Positions 9,235 through 17,610 of a stretch of 64,000 nucleotides of DNA are shown here, piece after piece. The notes under the pieces were generated by a model. That model saw nothing but the letters and a program-made list of their open reading frames with translations. It was not told where the DNA came from and ran no database searches. The stretch lies in contig DASYQS010000011.1 of NCBI GenBank assembly GCA_036005185.1, positions 1 to 64,000 of the forward strand. Reading direction: 5' to 3'. Numbering within the stretch: position 1 is the first letter of the stretch; each line of letters opens with the position of its first letter. The stretch is from VBAU01 sp036005185. GTDB lineage: Bacteria; Bacteroidota; Bacteroidia; Chitinophagales; Chitinophagaceae. The position numbers were made by a program, and so were the translations under genes.

Positions 9235-10548
9235 ATGATAGACATTAAAGTTCCAACTGTAGGAGAATCTATTAATGAAGTTACTTTGGTAAAATGGCTA
9301 AAGAATGATGGTGACTACGTAGAAAGAGATGAAGTAATTGCTGAGTTGGAAAGTGAAAAGGCAACTTTTGAAGTAAATGCTGAACAAGCAGGTATTTTAA
9401 AAACAGTAGGTCATGAAGGCGATACTTTGAATATTGGCGATGTGCTGGCAAAAATTGACGAAGGAGCCGCGAAACCTGAGAAATCAGCAGTCAGTAGCCA
9501 GAAATCAGAAGACAAAGGAAATGGAATGATGAATAAGGATCAAGGCACAAGGCACAAGGAACAAGAACAAACCACAAAAAAACCGCAAGAGAAAACTGAA
9601 CATATTGAAGTAAAAAAACCGGTTGTTCAAAAACCAGCAATCAGCAACCAGCAACAAGAAGCGGAAGTTAAAGCCACCCCAGTTGCTTCCGCAATCATTG
9701 CCGATAAAAAAATAAACCCTTCCACAATTACTCCCTCCGGTATTGGTGGCAAAATTTTAAAAGACGATGTGCTGGATGCATTGACATCACCGGGAAGAAA
9801 ACCAGGCTTACAATTATTTAATCGTGATGAGAAGTCGGAAAAGATGAGTAACCTGCGCAAGACAGTTAGCCGCAGGTTAGTAGAAGCAAAGAATACCACT
9901 GCCATGCTCACCACTTTTAATGAAGTGAACATGCAGCCGATCATGGATATTCGAGCAAAGTATAAAGACAAATTCAAAGAACTGCATGGCGTGAATCTTG
10001 GGTTCATGAGTTTTTTTACAAAAGCAGTTTGTTATGCATTACAGGAATGGCCAGCTGTGAATTCATACATCGATGGTGATTCGATTATTTCTCATAATTA
10101 TTGCGATATTTCCATTGCAGTGTCAGCACCAAAGGGATTGGTAGTACCTGTTATCCGCAATGCGGAAAGCTTAAGTATGGCTGAAATTGAGGAAAAGGTT
10201 GTTGAGTTAGCAACTAAAGCTAGAGAAAATAAACTTTCATTGGAAGAAATGCAAGGTGGAACTTTTACTATTACGAATGGGGGAGTGTTTGGTTCTTTAA
10301 TGAGCACACCCATTATCAATATTCCGCAATCGGCTATTTTGGGAATGCACAAAATAGAAGAAAGGCCCGTGGTAGTGGATAAACAAATTGTAATTAGACC
10401 GATGATGTATGTAGCATTAAGCTATGACCATCGCATTATTGATGGCCGCGAAAGTGTAAGTTTTTTGGTCCGTGTGAAAGAACTTCTTGAAAATCCGGAT
10501 CAGTTGTTATTCGGAAAAGACCCCATTAAGGCTTTGCTGGAACTCTGA
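9235..10548 (+). CDS. sucB: 2-oxoglutarate dehydrogenase E2 component
   Basis: A 437-residue dihydrolipoyl succinyltransferase. The N-terminal lipoyl domain (1-75) carries the lipoylated Lys in ESEKATFEV (Lys 42). A linker of ~80 residues rich in Lys, Gln and Glu follows, then the peripheral-subunit binding domain (about 160-182, with ITPSGIGGKILKDDVL) and the catalytic domain (about 205-437), with the His-Asp active site in SYDHRIIDGRE near residue 400. It forms the core of the complex with the upstream E1. The linker is odd: its DNA is built of near-tandem words like the intergenic repeats of this genome, such as caaggcacaaggcacaagg at 9541-9559. Confidence 0.96.
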   Translation: MIDIKVPTVGESINEVTLVKWLKNDGDYVERDEVIAELESEKATFEVNAEQAGILKTVGHEGDTLNIGDVLAKIDEGAAKPEKSAVSSQKSEDKGNGMMNKDQGTRHKEQEQTTKKPQEKTEHIEVKKPVVQKPAISNQQQEAEVKATPVASAIIADKKINPSTITPSGIGGKILKDDVLDALTSPGRKPGLQLFNRDEKSEKMSNLRKTVSRRLVEAKNTTAMLTTFNEVNMQPIMDIRAKYKDKFKELHGVNLGFMSFFTKAVCYALQEWPAVNSYIDGDSIISHNYCDISIAVSAPKGLVVPVIRNAESLSMAEIEEKVVELATKARENKLSLEEMQGGTFTITNGGVFGSLMSTPIINIPQSAILGMHKIEERPVVVDKQIVIRPMMYVALSYDHRIIDGRESVSFLVRVKELLENPDQLLFGKDPIKALLEL

Positions 10549-11046
10549 GATTATGATGCTGCTAATAATCGTTACAAGGGTGGTGCATCAAAGTTTACAA
10601 TTTTTGGATTAGAAATAAAAGACAGTGTTGTTTTTACTTATGATGCTACGGGCAGGTTTATCTATGAGATTGATTATAACGATATTGGTTTTGCGTATCT
10701 GCCAAGCTGGAAAAAAGAATATACCTATGCAGGCAACAACCTCGCCGGAGACAAATTTTATTCTTACAATGCAATTAATGTCACGTATGATTTAGAAGAA
10801 ACTTCTAGCTATGAATACGATTCAAAAATAAATCCTTTGCAATTTACTTCGGAAGCTTCGGTTTTAAATATGAATCCTTTCTATTCAGCAAACAATATTA
10901 CTAAGGAAACATATGTTGATGCTACTGACCCTACTAATAACTATATGTCTACTTAAACCTATGTGTATAATTTGTCTAACAGGCCCTCTTCGTCAACAAA
11001 TGTTACAGGCATCGATACTTGCACTACAACCTATTATTATCAATAA
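10549..11046 (+). pseudogene. Broken paralogue of the following lipoprotein gene
   Basis: Directly after the sucB stop, in the same frame, the sequence reads DYDAANNRYKGGASKF onward for ~135 codons. It meets an in-frame TAA at 10954-10956 (after NNYMST), then continues TYVYNLSNRPSSSTNVTG to CTTTYYYQ and a TAA at 11044. The tail matches that of the intact gene at 11148-12002 (TYTYNSSNKPATSVNT to VTYYYQ), as does DATDPTNNY (DLTDPTNNY in the intact copy). There is no start codon or signal peptide. It is the 3' part of a tandem duplicate that lost its 5' end and gained a stop. Confidence 0.8.
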
Positions 11047-11147
11047 AGGAGGTATTAGGATTTTAGAAAAAATTTCCTGATGATTTAAAACATTGGTAAG
11101 ACTCCAATAATTTCTTATTTTGCAATAACAAAAAGATTAACCGACTT

Positions 11148-12002
11148 ATGAGAATTTTTATATTTCTATCTGCGATTATAACTCTCTTTTTATTTTCTTG
11201 TCAAAAAGAAGTTGATTATGTAACCGGCAATGGAGGAGGTGGCGGCGGAGGAACAACTTCAGGAAATACATTAGTTAAAACCGTTTCAAAAAACGGATCG
11301 GACTCTGTTATCACGGTATATACTTATAACGCCAATAAAAAGCTTATAAATGAAAAGATCACAGGCATGTCCCAAGGTATTGATTTAGGAAATGAGTACA
11401 AATATTACAGAAACGCTTCTGGTATTATCACACGTTATGTGCAAATAAATGCAATGTTGGCGGCTTCCGGTATTGATAGTGTAGTAACCATTGTTCATTA
11501 TAACAGTTCCTCATCAAGATATACTTCTACTGTTTCAGAAATTAGCTTTTCAGGTTTTAGTGTTTTAGACAGTACTGTTTTTATTTACGATGCAAGCGGA
11601 AAGATCAGTGAGTCTAATCTTTATTTGGGCATCCCACTTTTGGGAGGGTATGATCTTACTGATAAGTTTAAATACATATATGCAGCTAATGGAAATATAA
11701 ATCAATTTGATATTTATGATCTTAGTTCAGGTACTGAAGATCATGTGGCAACAACGAAGTACACATTTGACGCAAAAACGAGCCCAATTATTTTCAATAA
11801 TGAGGCTTTTGCCATAGGTCATCCCGATTGGGTATCTGTAAATAATCCTACCAAAGTTGAAATCATTGATTTGACTGATCCAACAAACAACTACACGTTA
11901 ACCTTCACCTATACATATAACAGCAGCAACAAACCTGCAACAAGCGTCAACACTCAAGATCCCGGAAATATAGTTAATAATGTAACTTATTATTATCAAT
12001 AA
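11148..12002 (+). CDS. Lipoprotein with YD-like strands, unknown function
   Basis: A 284-residue lipoprotein with signal peptide MRIFIFLSAIITLFLFSC (Cys 18), then a Gly-rich linker (seven Gly in a row near residue 31). The mature domain is a series of strands with Tyr-rich motifs such as ITVYTYNANKKL, VFIYDASGKI and FTYTYNSSNKP, which resemble YD/RHS-type beta strands. It is probably exposed on a membrane surface. The broken copy immediately upstream shows that the family is duplicated here. No enzymatic motif is visible. Confidence 0.8.
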   Translation: MRIFIFLSAIITLFLFSCQKEVDYVTGNGGGGGGGTTSGNTLVKTVSKNGSDSVITVYTYNANKKLINEKITGMSQGIDLGNEYKYYRNASGIITRYVQINAMLAASGIDSVVTIVHYNSSSSRYTSTVSEISFSGFSVLDSTVFIYDASGKISESNLYLGIPLLGGYDLTDKFKYIYAANGNINQFDIYDLSSGTEDHVATTKYTFDAKTSPIIFNNEAFAIGHPDWVSVNNPTKVEIIDLTDPTNNYTLTFTYTYNSSNKPATSVNTQDPGNIVNNVTYYYQ

Positions 12003-12064
12003 AAACTTCACAGATTTTTATTTAACTGCAACGTCTTTGTTAGCCGTATTTTTTATCTTGTATA

Positions 12065-13249
12065 ATGGGTCGCTATCATTCATATCTGCGAACCGCTGAG
12101 CAACTTCTTGTGCAATATCGCGGTGCGGGACCATTTGCTTCTTTCCTCAAAAAATTTTTTGGCCAGCATAAAAAATATGGCTCAACGGATAGAAAGCAAA
12201 TTGCGCATTTATGTTATTGTTATTTCAGGTTGGGAAAAGCCGGACTGAACTTACCGATCGATGAACGAATACTTCTGGGATTATTTTTATCCTCAACAGA
12301 ATCAAGTGAATTATTAGAACACTTAAAACCGGAATGGAATCAGAATAGCTCCTTAAATACCACTGATAAGATTTCTTTAATCGGGCACCCTTTTTCAATC
12401 TCTGATATTTTTCCATGGGAAGAAGATTTGAGCAATGGGATAGAACCTGAGGCTTTTATTCTTTCTCATCTCAGGCAACCTGATCTTTTTTTACGCTTGC
12501 GGCCAGGATATGAAGAAGTAGTTAAGGAGAAACTGCAGGATGCAAAAACTTCATTTCAAATAGTAGGTGATGCTTGCTTAGCGCTGCCCAATGGTACGGA
12601 CATAAAAAATTTGATTGCTCTCGACAAAGAGGCTGTAATTCAGGATTACAGTTCTCAACGGATTAAAGAATTTATGCAGCCTGATGTACTTGCATTAGAT
12701 CGTACAAAAACATGGAAAGTTTGGGATTGTTGTGCTGGTAGCGGAGGTAAAACAATTTTGCTAACTGATGTCCATGCTGACAACCAACTAACGTTGTCGG
12801 ATGTAAGGGACAGCGTGTTTCATAAAATTACTGAGCGTCTCGGCCGGGCGGGCATTCATGACTGGCAATTTCTAAAAGAAGATCTCACGAAAAAGCCGGG
12901 TGAATTTATCGCAAATTATGGAGGCTTTCATTTGATCATTGCTGATGTGCCTTGCACGGGAAGCGGAACTTGGTCACGAACACCGGAATGCATTCAGTTT
13001 TTTAAAAAGGACACAATAAAGATATTTGTAGAAAAACAAAAAAAAATCATTTCGAATGTGATTCCTTGCTTGCGCAAACGAGAGGGCTTTTTTTTATATA
13101 TCACTTGTTCCGTTTTTAAAAAAGAAAACGAGGGAATAGCGGAGTTCATCAAAGAAAAATTTCATCTTGAATTGATCCGAATGGAGTTGTTGAAAGGTTA
13201 TGATAAAAAAGCGGATACCTTATTTGTAGCTCTTTTAAAATATAAGTAG
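12065..13249 (+). CDS. RsmB/NOP2-type rRNA cytosine-C5 methyltransferase
   Basis: A 394-residue S-adenosylmethionine-dependent RNA m5C methyltransferase. The SAM-binding motif I is WDCCAGSGGKT (near 220-230). The catalytic Cys is in DVPCTGSGTWSRTPE (near 294-308) and the second conserved Cys in ITCSVFKKENEG (near 346-357). The N-terminal ~170 residues form an RNA-binding region as in RsmB. The likely substrate is 16S rRNA, but the exact position modified is not decided by sequence. It is convergent with the subtilase gene, with only 18 nt between them. Confidence 0.9.
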   Translation: MGRYHSYLRTAEQLLVQYRGAGPFASFLKKFFGQHKKYGSTDRKQIAHLCYCYFRLGKAGLNLPIDERILLGLFLSSTESSELLEHLKPEWNQNSSLNTTDKISLIGHPFSISDIFPWEEDLSNGIEPEAFILSHLRQPDLFLRLRPGYEEVVKEKLQDAKTSFQIVGDACLALPNGTDIKNLIALDKEAVIQDYSSQRIKEFMQPDVLALDRTKTWKVWDCCAGSGGKTILLTDVHADNQLTLSDVRDSVFHKITERLGRAGIHDWQFLKEDLTKKPGEFIANYGGFHLIIADVPCTGSGTWSRTPECIQFFKKDTIKIFVEKQKKIISNVIPCLRKREGFFLYITCSVFKKENEGIAEFIKEKFHLELIRMELLKGYDKKADTLFVALLKYK

Positions 13250-13267
13250 CATTTACTGATGGAAACT

Positions 13268-15253
13268 TTAAAGTTTCAGCAATTTTTCAATGCTTATTAA
13301 TTCATTGTTATCATAAACGGCAACAACATAATTCCCTTTAATCAACGAAATAATAGGAATATCAAATGTGATAGTATTTGCAGATTTAGTTTTATGTATT
13401 TCCTTAACTAACTGCCCTTGGATGTTAAAGATGCGAATTACAACATTGCTAATCGGATGAGGTGTTGTAATTCTCAATGAGAACTGATCTCTCGCGGGGT
13501 TAGGAATAATTGTGATTGGGCGGAGACCAGATGTACACTGAACTGAATGAAAGACGGTTGCTGTGGTTATATAATCAGCACTTATACCTCCTGTTGTATC
13601 AATGATCTGGCGAATGCGATAAGTGATTATTCCTTGAGGTAGAGTGTCCAAAGGATCAATATACTGATACGAATGTTTACTAAACACTGTTCCGGCACTA
13701 GGTTGTTCCGCAATTTTTGTAAAACTGCTTTGACCGGGTAGCATACGCTCAATTTCATAACTCATTGTATTGATATCTTTGCTTGTCCAATTTATAATGG
13801 CCCTGCAGTTGAGAACGTTAGCATTAGAGGTAGTAAAGTCTTTCAGGAGAAGCATCACTGCTTTTTTCATATCCGGGATTCCATAACCAACCCTATCATC
13901 AGGTGCATTAGCTTTATTTGAAGACATCCATAGAGCCGTTCTGATCTTCATATTATTGAGCTCGGGAAAACCTTGCCAGAGGCATGTTGCAAGGCCTGCC
14001 ATATTAGGGCACGCAAATGAGGTTCCATTGTTTGTACCGATTGCACCTCCTGAAGCCTGTACCATTGCAGCTACACCTATCGATGCTACATCTGGCTTAA
14101 TTTGGCCATCAGATGAAGGCCCATAACTTGAAAAGTTTCCTATCACGCCGCTTGAATTTACTGCTCCAACAGCTATCACACTATCGCCATCTGCGGGTGT
14201 TCCCAGATAGTGCCAAGAGCTCGATCCACTATTCCCATTTGCTATAAAAACCAATAGGCCTTTTTTTACTGCCATATCAGCTGCGATTGCAGCCATAGTA
14301 GTATTGCCATTCATGTCAGCATAAGTATGATTAAGACTGGCATTATCAAATGTTGTGTAACCTAGCGAAGAAGAAATAACATCAGCACCGCTGCTATCTG
14401 CCTTTTCAGCGCCACAAGCCCAGTTAAGTTCCTCGATAGGATACTCACTTGCATTATCCTCTGTTTGATATAACCAAAAATTTGCCTGTGGGGCTTTTCC
14501 TACAAATTGCCCTGGAATATTTGCCACTATTGTGGAAAAGCACGACATACCATGACTTCCATCGTTGGAAACATTTTGTTCGCGGGCTACAAAATCCCAT
14601 GTACCTAAAATTTGTTTATTGGCATTTGCGCTGTCAAATGCATGAAGATTGGAAGATGTATAGTTATTAAATCCATTGTCAAGCATGGCAATTTGCATGC
14701 CTTGTCCCCTTAACCCGATATTATGAAGAAATTCTCCATTGTGCAGATGAATTTCATTATAAGAGTTAGCTCCATAATTATAATAATCACTGGTTAATTG
14801 GTCGGCCGTTGAATTTGAATTATTCATGAGTGTGGATTCAACTTCGAATTTTGAATTTCTCTCGTCAATACGACCAGGATTTTCTACTCTTGAAGCAATA
14901 CCTGAAGTTGATCGTACAAAAGAAAATCCGTTTATCGCGATGATAGCATTTGGATCTGAGGTCTGAATTGAAATTGCGTTCAGCCATTTTGAAATATTCA
15001 GTATGCTAACGTTGGGCACATTTTTTATTTGTGTGACGTAGGAAGGGCTTACAGGCAAATCGGTACTGTCGATTGAAATAGCATATCTGTTCCTTCTGTC
15101 AATTGCGCGTTGCGATAAATAAGATATAGGATTTGAAAAGCTATAAGGCGTTCCGTTTTTATCTTTCAATTTTACTATATAACGGCTGAACTGCGCTTCA
15201 ATTTTGGATGAAAAGATCCCTAACAATAAAGGAATACCTAACAAATATTTCAT
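13268..15253 (-). CDS. Subtilisin-like S8 protease with T9SS sorting domain
   Basis: A 661-residue secreted serine protease. After a signal peptide (1-20) and a propeptide region (about 21-165), the catalytic triad is Asp 192 (AMLDNGF), His 234 (DGSHGMS) and Ser 412 (NGTSFACPNMAG), with the oxyanion Asn in ANGNSG (339-344). The last ~80 residues, from IIPNPARDQFSLRI through RIFNIQGQLVKEI to ISIEKLLKL, are a type A T9SS C-terminal domain, so the protein should cross the outer membrane by T9SS. Its 3' end overlaps the palindrome GAAACTTTAAAGTTTC (13262-13277), which may stop transcription from both sides. Confidence 0.95.
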   Translation of the reverse strand: MKYLLGIPLLLGIFSSKIEAQFSRYIVKLKDKNGTPYSFSNPISYLSQRAIDRRNRYAISIDSTDLPVSPSYVTQIKNVPNVSILNISKWLNAISIQTSDPNAIIAINGFSFVRSTSGIASRVENPGRIDERNSKFEVESTLMNNSNSTADQLTSDYYNYGANSYNEIHLHNGEFLHNIGLRGQGMQIAMLDNGFNNYTSSNLHAFDSANANKQILGTWDFVAREQNVSNDGSHGMSCFSTIVANIPGQFVGKAPQANFWLYQTEDNASEYPIEELNWACGAEKADSSGADVISSSLGYTTFDNASLNHTYADMNGNTTMAAIAADMAVKKGLLVFIANGNSGSSSWHYLGTPADGDSVIAVGAVNSSGVIGNFSSYGPSSDGQIKPDVASIGVAAMVQASGGAIGTNNGTSFACPNMAGLATCLWQGFPELNNMKIRTALWMSSNKANAPDDRVGYGIPDMKKAVMLLLKDFTTSNANVLNCRAIINWTSKDINTMSYEIERMLPGQSSFTKIAEQPSAGTVFSKHSYQYIDPLDTLPQGIITYRIRQIIDTTGGISADYITTATVFHSVQCTSGLRPITIIPNPARDQFSLRITTPHPISNVVIRIFNIQGQLVKEIHKTKSANTITFDIPIISLIKGNYVVAVYDNNELISIEKLLKL

Positions 15254-15280
15254 CAGTTTTTACTTTAGAGTACCCATAAT

Positions 15281-15312
15281 CAAATTTAACCAAAACAAAC
15301 CGGAAGTTGCAA
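15281..15312 (-). promoter_or_regulatory. Promoter of the S8 protease gene
   Basis: On the minus strand TTG (15310-15312) is followed after 21 nt by TAAATTTG (15281-15288), a full match to TAnnTTTG. It lies 27 nt before the ATG. The spacer is slightly longer than the usual 19 nt. Confidence 0.5.
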
Positions 15313-15370
15313 CCGCACATCAACTTGAGGAATTGAACACTTTTGAAATGAATACATTTCGAATTTGAGA

Positions 15371-16171
15371 TTAGTTGTGTGCGACCATCCACATTTTAAT
15401 TCCAAAACCAATTTTGTAAGGATCATAAGTAACATTCGGAGGATTACCAACAGGGTTGGGTTGTTGCTCCCAAAGTGTGAGTTCACGATAAACCAAGCCA
15501 ATATTTTTTGAATAGATCTCTTTGGCAAAGCTTACCGATCCGTAATCTGAAGGACCCGTAACAGGATCCGATTCATCATTCTCCTGAATGGTATAAACAT
15601 CGTTATATGTTTTGCCTTGAATGGTTAAAGACGATTGAAGACCTCCGTCAAAATAAAAGTCCCAGTCGGCCATATTATCGTCATTGCTAAAACCATAAAA
15701 AGAACCATAGGGGTCATTGCCAAGGTAAGTATTGCCATTCCATTTATTTCCATCACGCACGGGAGTATGAAGCTTTATTACGCGCAAATTATTTTCGATC
15801 AGTTCAATGTGATCGTCGACTGGAGTTATTAAATACGAGCCATTGGCTTGCCAGGGTTGAGTGCCAGCACTATCTGTTATGTAACGATAAACACGGAAGC
15901 TTGGCCTGTCAAGATTATCCGTAACCTGTACATCAACCACATGGTTTACCAGGTATTTATGTACTTCTGTCGTTCGGCCAAAATTTGTAAAAACTGTTGA
16001 GTCTACTCGGTATGTAATATATTTTCCAGGTTGAAGAGGTATTAATAGTTCCGTCAAACGCTCTTTTTGGAAATCATAATCATCGATCTGTTCTGTTTTT
16101 TTTCCGCATGAAAAAAAAATAAAGGCAAGACAGGAGAAAATGCTAAGTCGAATGAGTAAAGATATTCTCAT
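15371..16171 (-). CDS. Lipoprotein, unknown function
   Basis: A 266-residue lipoprotein. The signal peptide MRISLLIRLSIFSCLAFIFFSC ends in a lipobox at Cys 22. The mature part opens with ERLTELLIPLQPGKYITYRVDST and continues as beta-rich sequence (for example WQANGSYLITPVDDHIELIENN). The ATG at 16171 is preferred over a TTG at 16198 because it places the signal at the N-terminus. It lies upstream of the protease gene on the same strand with a 117-nt gap. The domain is not recognised. Confidence 0.8.
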   Translation of the reverse strand: MRISLLIRLSIFSCLAFIFFSCGKKTEQIDDYDFQKERLTELLIPLQPGKYITYRVDSTVFTNFGRTTEVHKYLVNHVVDVQVTDNLDRPSFRVYRYITDSAGTQPWQANGSYLITPVDDHIELIENNLRVIKLHTPVRDGNKWNGNTYLGNDPYGSFYGFSNDDNMADWDFYFDGGLQSSLTIQGKTYNDVYTIQENDESDPVTGPSDYGSVSFAKEIYSKNIGLVYRELTLWEQQPNPVGNPPNVTYDPYKIGFGIKMWMVAHN

Positions 16172-16224
16172 AAGAAAGCGAGAGTTTTTATGGTACAAAT
16201 TTCATAGTTAAAGCTACAAACAAA

Positions 16225-16251
16225 AAGCGGGGATAGATAGTTTCCCCGCTT
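16225..16251 (-). terminator. Terminator after mnmA
   Basis: AAGCGGGGA (16225-16233) pairs with TCCCCGCTT (16243-16251) around an 9-nt loop; on the minus strand it is followed by a T run. It lies 71 nt past the mnmA stop and before the start of the next minus-strand gene. Confidence 0.8.
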
Positions 16252-16321
16252 AAAAACGTATTTTTCAGGTCATTATTGCCTGAAAGCCAACCCTAATGAT
16301 GAATAAATTACTGATTAATAA

Positions 16322-17464
16322 TTACTGATTATTAAAACTTTCTCTTTGGATGATCCCTCCGCCAATTACATCATCGCCTTCATAAAACACAGCACTTTGA
16401 CCTGGTGCAATGCCTTTCGCATTTTCATAGAAACGTATAGATAACGCATGCTGTTGAGACTGTTGAGACAGGGCATGCCCTGTCTCTATTGGATATAAAT
16501 TCGATAGCGTTCCTCTGTCTTTATAACGGATTTTTGTAACAGCTTCCATGCCCGGGGTAATTGTATCGTATTTGATTAAATTCAATTTACTTACTACCAT
16601 TTCATTTTGTTCCAAATCATCTTCGTCACCTAAGGTTACTGTATTTGTATCAGGATCAATTTTCGTTACAAACACTGGCTTGCCGAAAGTAATATCCAAA
16701 CCTTTGCGCTGACCAATGGTATAAAATGGATAACCTTTATGTTTGCCTAAAATATTTCCTTGCCTATCAACAAAATTTCCTCCATTCACTTTTTCTTCCA
16801 ATCCTTCAATCCTTCTTTTTAAAAACCCGCGGTAATCATTATCGGGAACAAAACAGATTTCATAGCTCTCGCTTTTTTTCGCCAGTTCAGGATAACCATA
16901 ATCCAAAGCCATTTGCCTGATCTCTGTTTTGCGATAAGTTCCTAAAGGCAATAATGTTCTGCTCAACAGATCCTGTTGCAATCCCCACAACACATAACTC
17001 TGATCTTTTGTTTCATCAACAGCTTTGCTTACCACAAATCTTCCGTTATCGTGCTGGCGAATTTTTGCATAATGCCCTGTTGCAATAAAATCACATCCAA
17101 GAGCATCGGCTCTTTTTAATAATGCTCTCCATTTGATGTGTGTATTGCAAAGCACACAGGGATTTGGTGTGCGACCAGCAAGATATTCTTCCACAAAATT
17201 GTCGATCACAAAATCACCAAACTCTTCCCGAATGTCGAGGATAAAATGAGCAAAGCCATGCTGCACAGCAGCCATGCGGGCGTCATTAAAACTATCCAGG
17301 TTGCAGCAGCCAGTTTCCTTTTTGCTTCCACCACTACTGCTATAATCCCAGGTTTTCATGGTAATGCCTACCACTTCATATCCTTGATCATTAAGCATGA
17401 GGGCCGTAACAGTACTGTCGATACCGCCGCTCATTGCTACCAAAACCTTTCCTTTACGGCTCAT
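16322..17464 (-). CDS. mnmA: tRNA-specific 2-thiouridylase MnmA
   Basis: A 380-residue enzyme that thiolates U34 of Lys, Glu and Gln tRNAs. The ATP-pyrophosphatase loop is SGGIDST (12-18), the nucleophile Cys 103 is in NPCVLCN, and the persulfide-forming Cys 204 is in YEICF. The C-terminal barrel ends GIAPGQSAVFYEGDDVIGGGI. The start at 17464 is fixed by the conserved SRKGKVLVAMSGG and by a -7 element just upstream; a longer frame to 17539 is not needed. Residues ~327-340 (ETGHALSQQSQQHA) are an insertion in the C-terminal barrel encoded by a palindromic repeat that sits inside the gene. Confidence 0.97.
   Translation of the reverse strand: MSRKGKVLVAMSGGIDSTVTALMLNDQGYEVVGITMKTWDYSSSGGSKKETGCCNLDSFNDARMAAVQHGFAHFILDIREEFGDFVIDNFVEEYLAGRTPNPCVLCNTHIKWRALLKRADALGCDFIATGHYAKIRQHDNGRFVVSKAVDETKDQSYVLWGLQQDLLSRTLLPLGTYRKTEIRQMALDYGYPELAKKSESYEICFVPDNDYRGFLKRRIEGLEEKVNGGNFVDRQGNILGKHKGYPFYTIGQRKGLDITFGKPVFVTKIDPDTNTVTLGDEDDLEQNEMVVSKLNLIKYDTITPGMEAVTKIRYKDRGTLSNLYPIETGHALSQQSQQHALSIRFYENAKGIAPGQSAVFYEGDDVIGGGIIQRESFNNQ
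16465..16486. repeat. 22-nt perfect palindrome inside mnmA
   Basis: A perfect palindrome of 22 nt centred on GCATGC, with half-site GAGACAGGGCA. It is preceded by a direct repeat of TGTTGAGAC (16452-16460 and 16461-16469). It reads in frame as ETGHALSQ in MnmA and encodes residues not expected in that family. A degenerate relative occurs at 20862-20885 in a spacer, so this looks like a dispersed REP-like element. Confidence 0.8.
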
Positions 17465-17484
17465 ATTTAAAAAATTGCAAGCTG

Positions 17485-17492
17485 CAAATATA
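17485..17492 (-). promoter_or_regulatory. Bacteroidota -7 element of mnmA
   Basis: On the minus strand TATATTTG matches TAnnTTTG and lies 20 nt before the mnmA start at 17464. This supports the short start. No TTG at -33 was seen. Confidence 0.5.
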
Positions 17493-17543
17493 CGAAGTTG
17501 AAGAGGAATGGAAAGAGTGCCCTGTTGACAAATCTTCAAATCT

Positions 17544-17576
17544 AAAAAAAGACTGCTTACAGAGTGGCAGCCTTTT
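17544..17576 (-). terminator. Terminator of the haloperoxidase-like gene
   Basis: On the minus strand a stem GGCTGC/GCAGTC (one mismatch) with an ~10-nt loop is followed by seven T. It lies 35 nt after the stop of the gene at 17611 and before mnmA. Confidence 0.65.
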
Positions 17577-17610
17577 TCAGAATAAAAAATAAATACAGAA
17601 GAAAATAGAG

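Noticed and set aside
14685..14710. A further copy of the GCATGC palindrome
   Set aside because: GCATGCCTTGTCC lies in conserved subtilase coding sequence (GQGMQIAMLDNG) and has no matching second arm.
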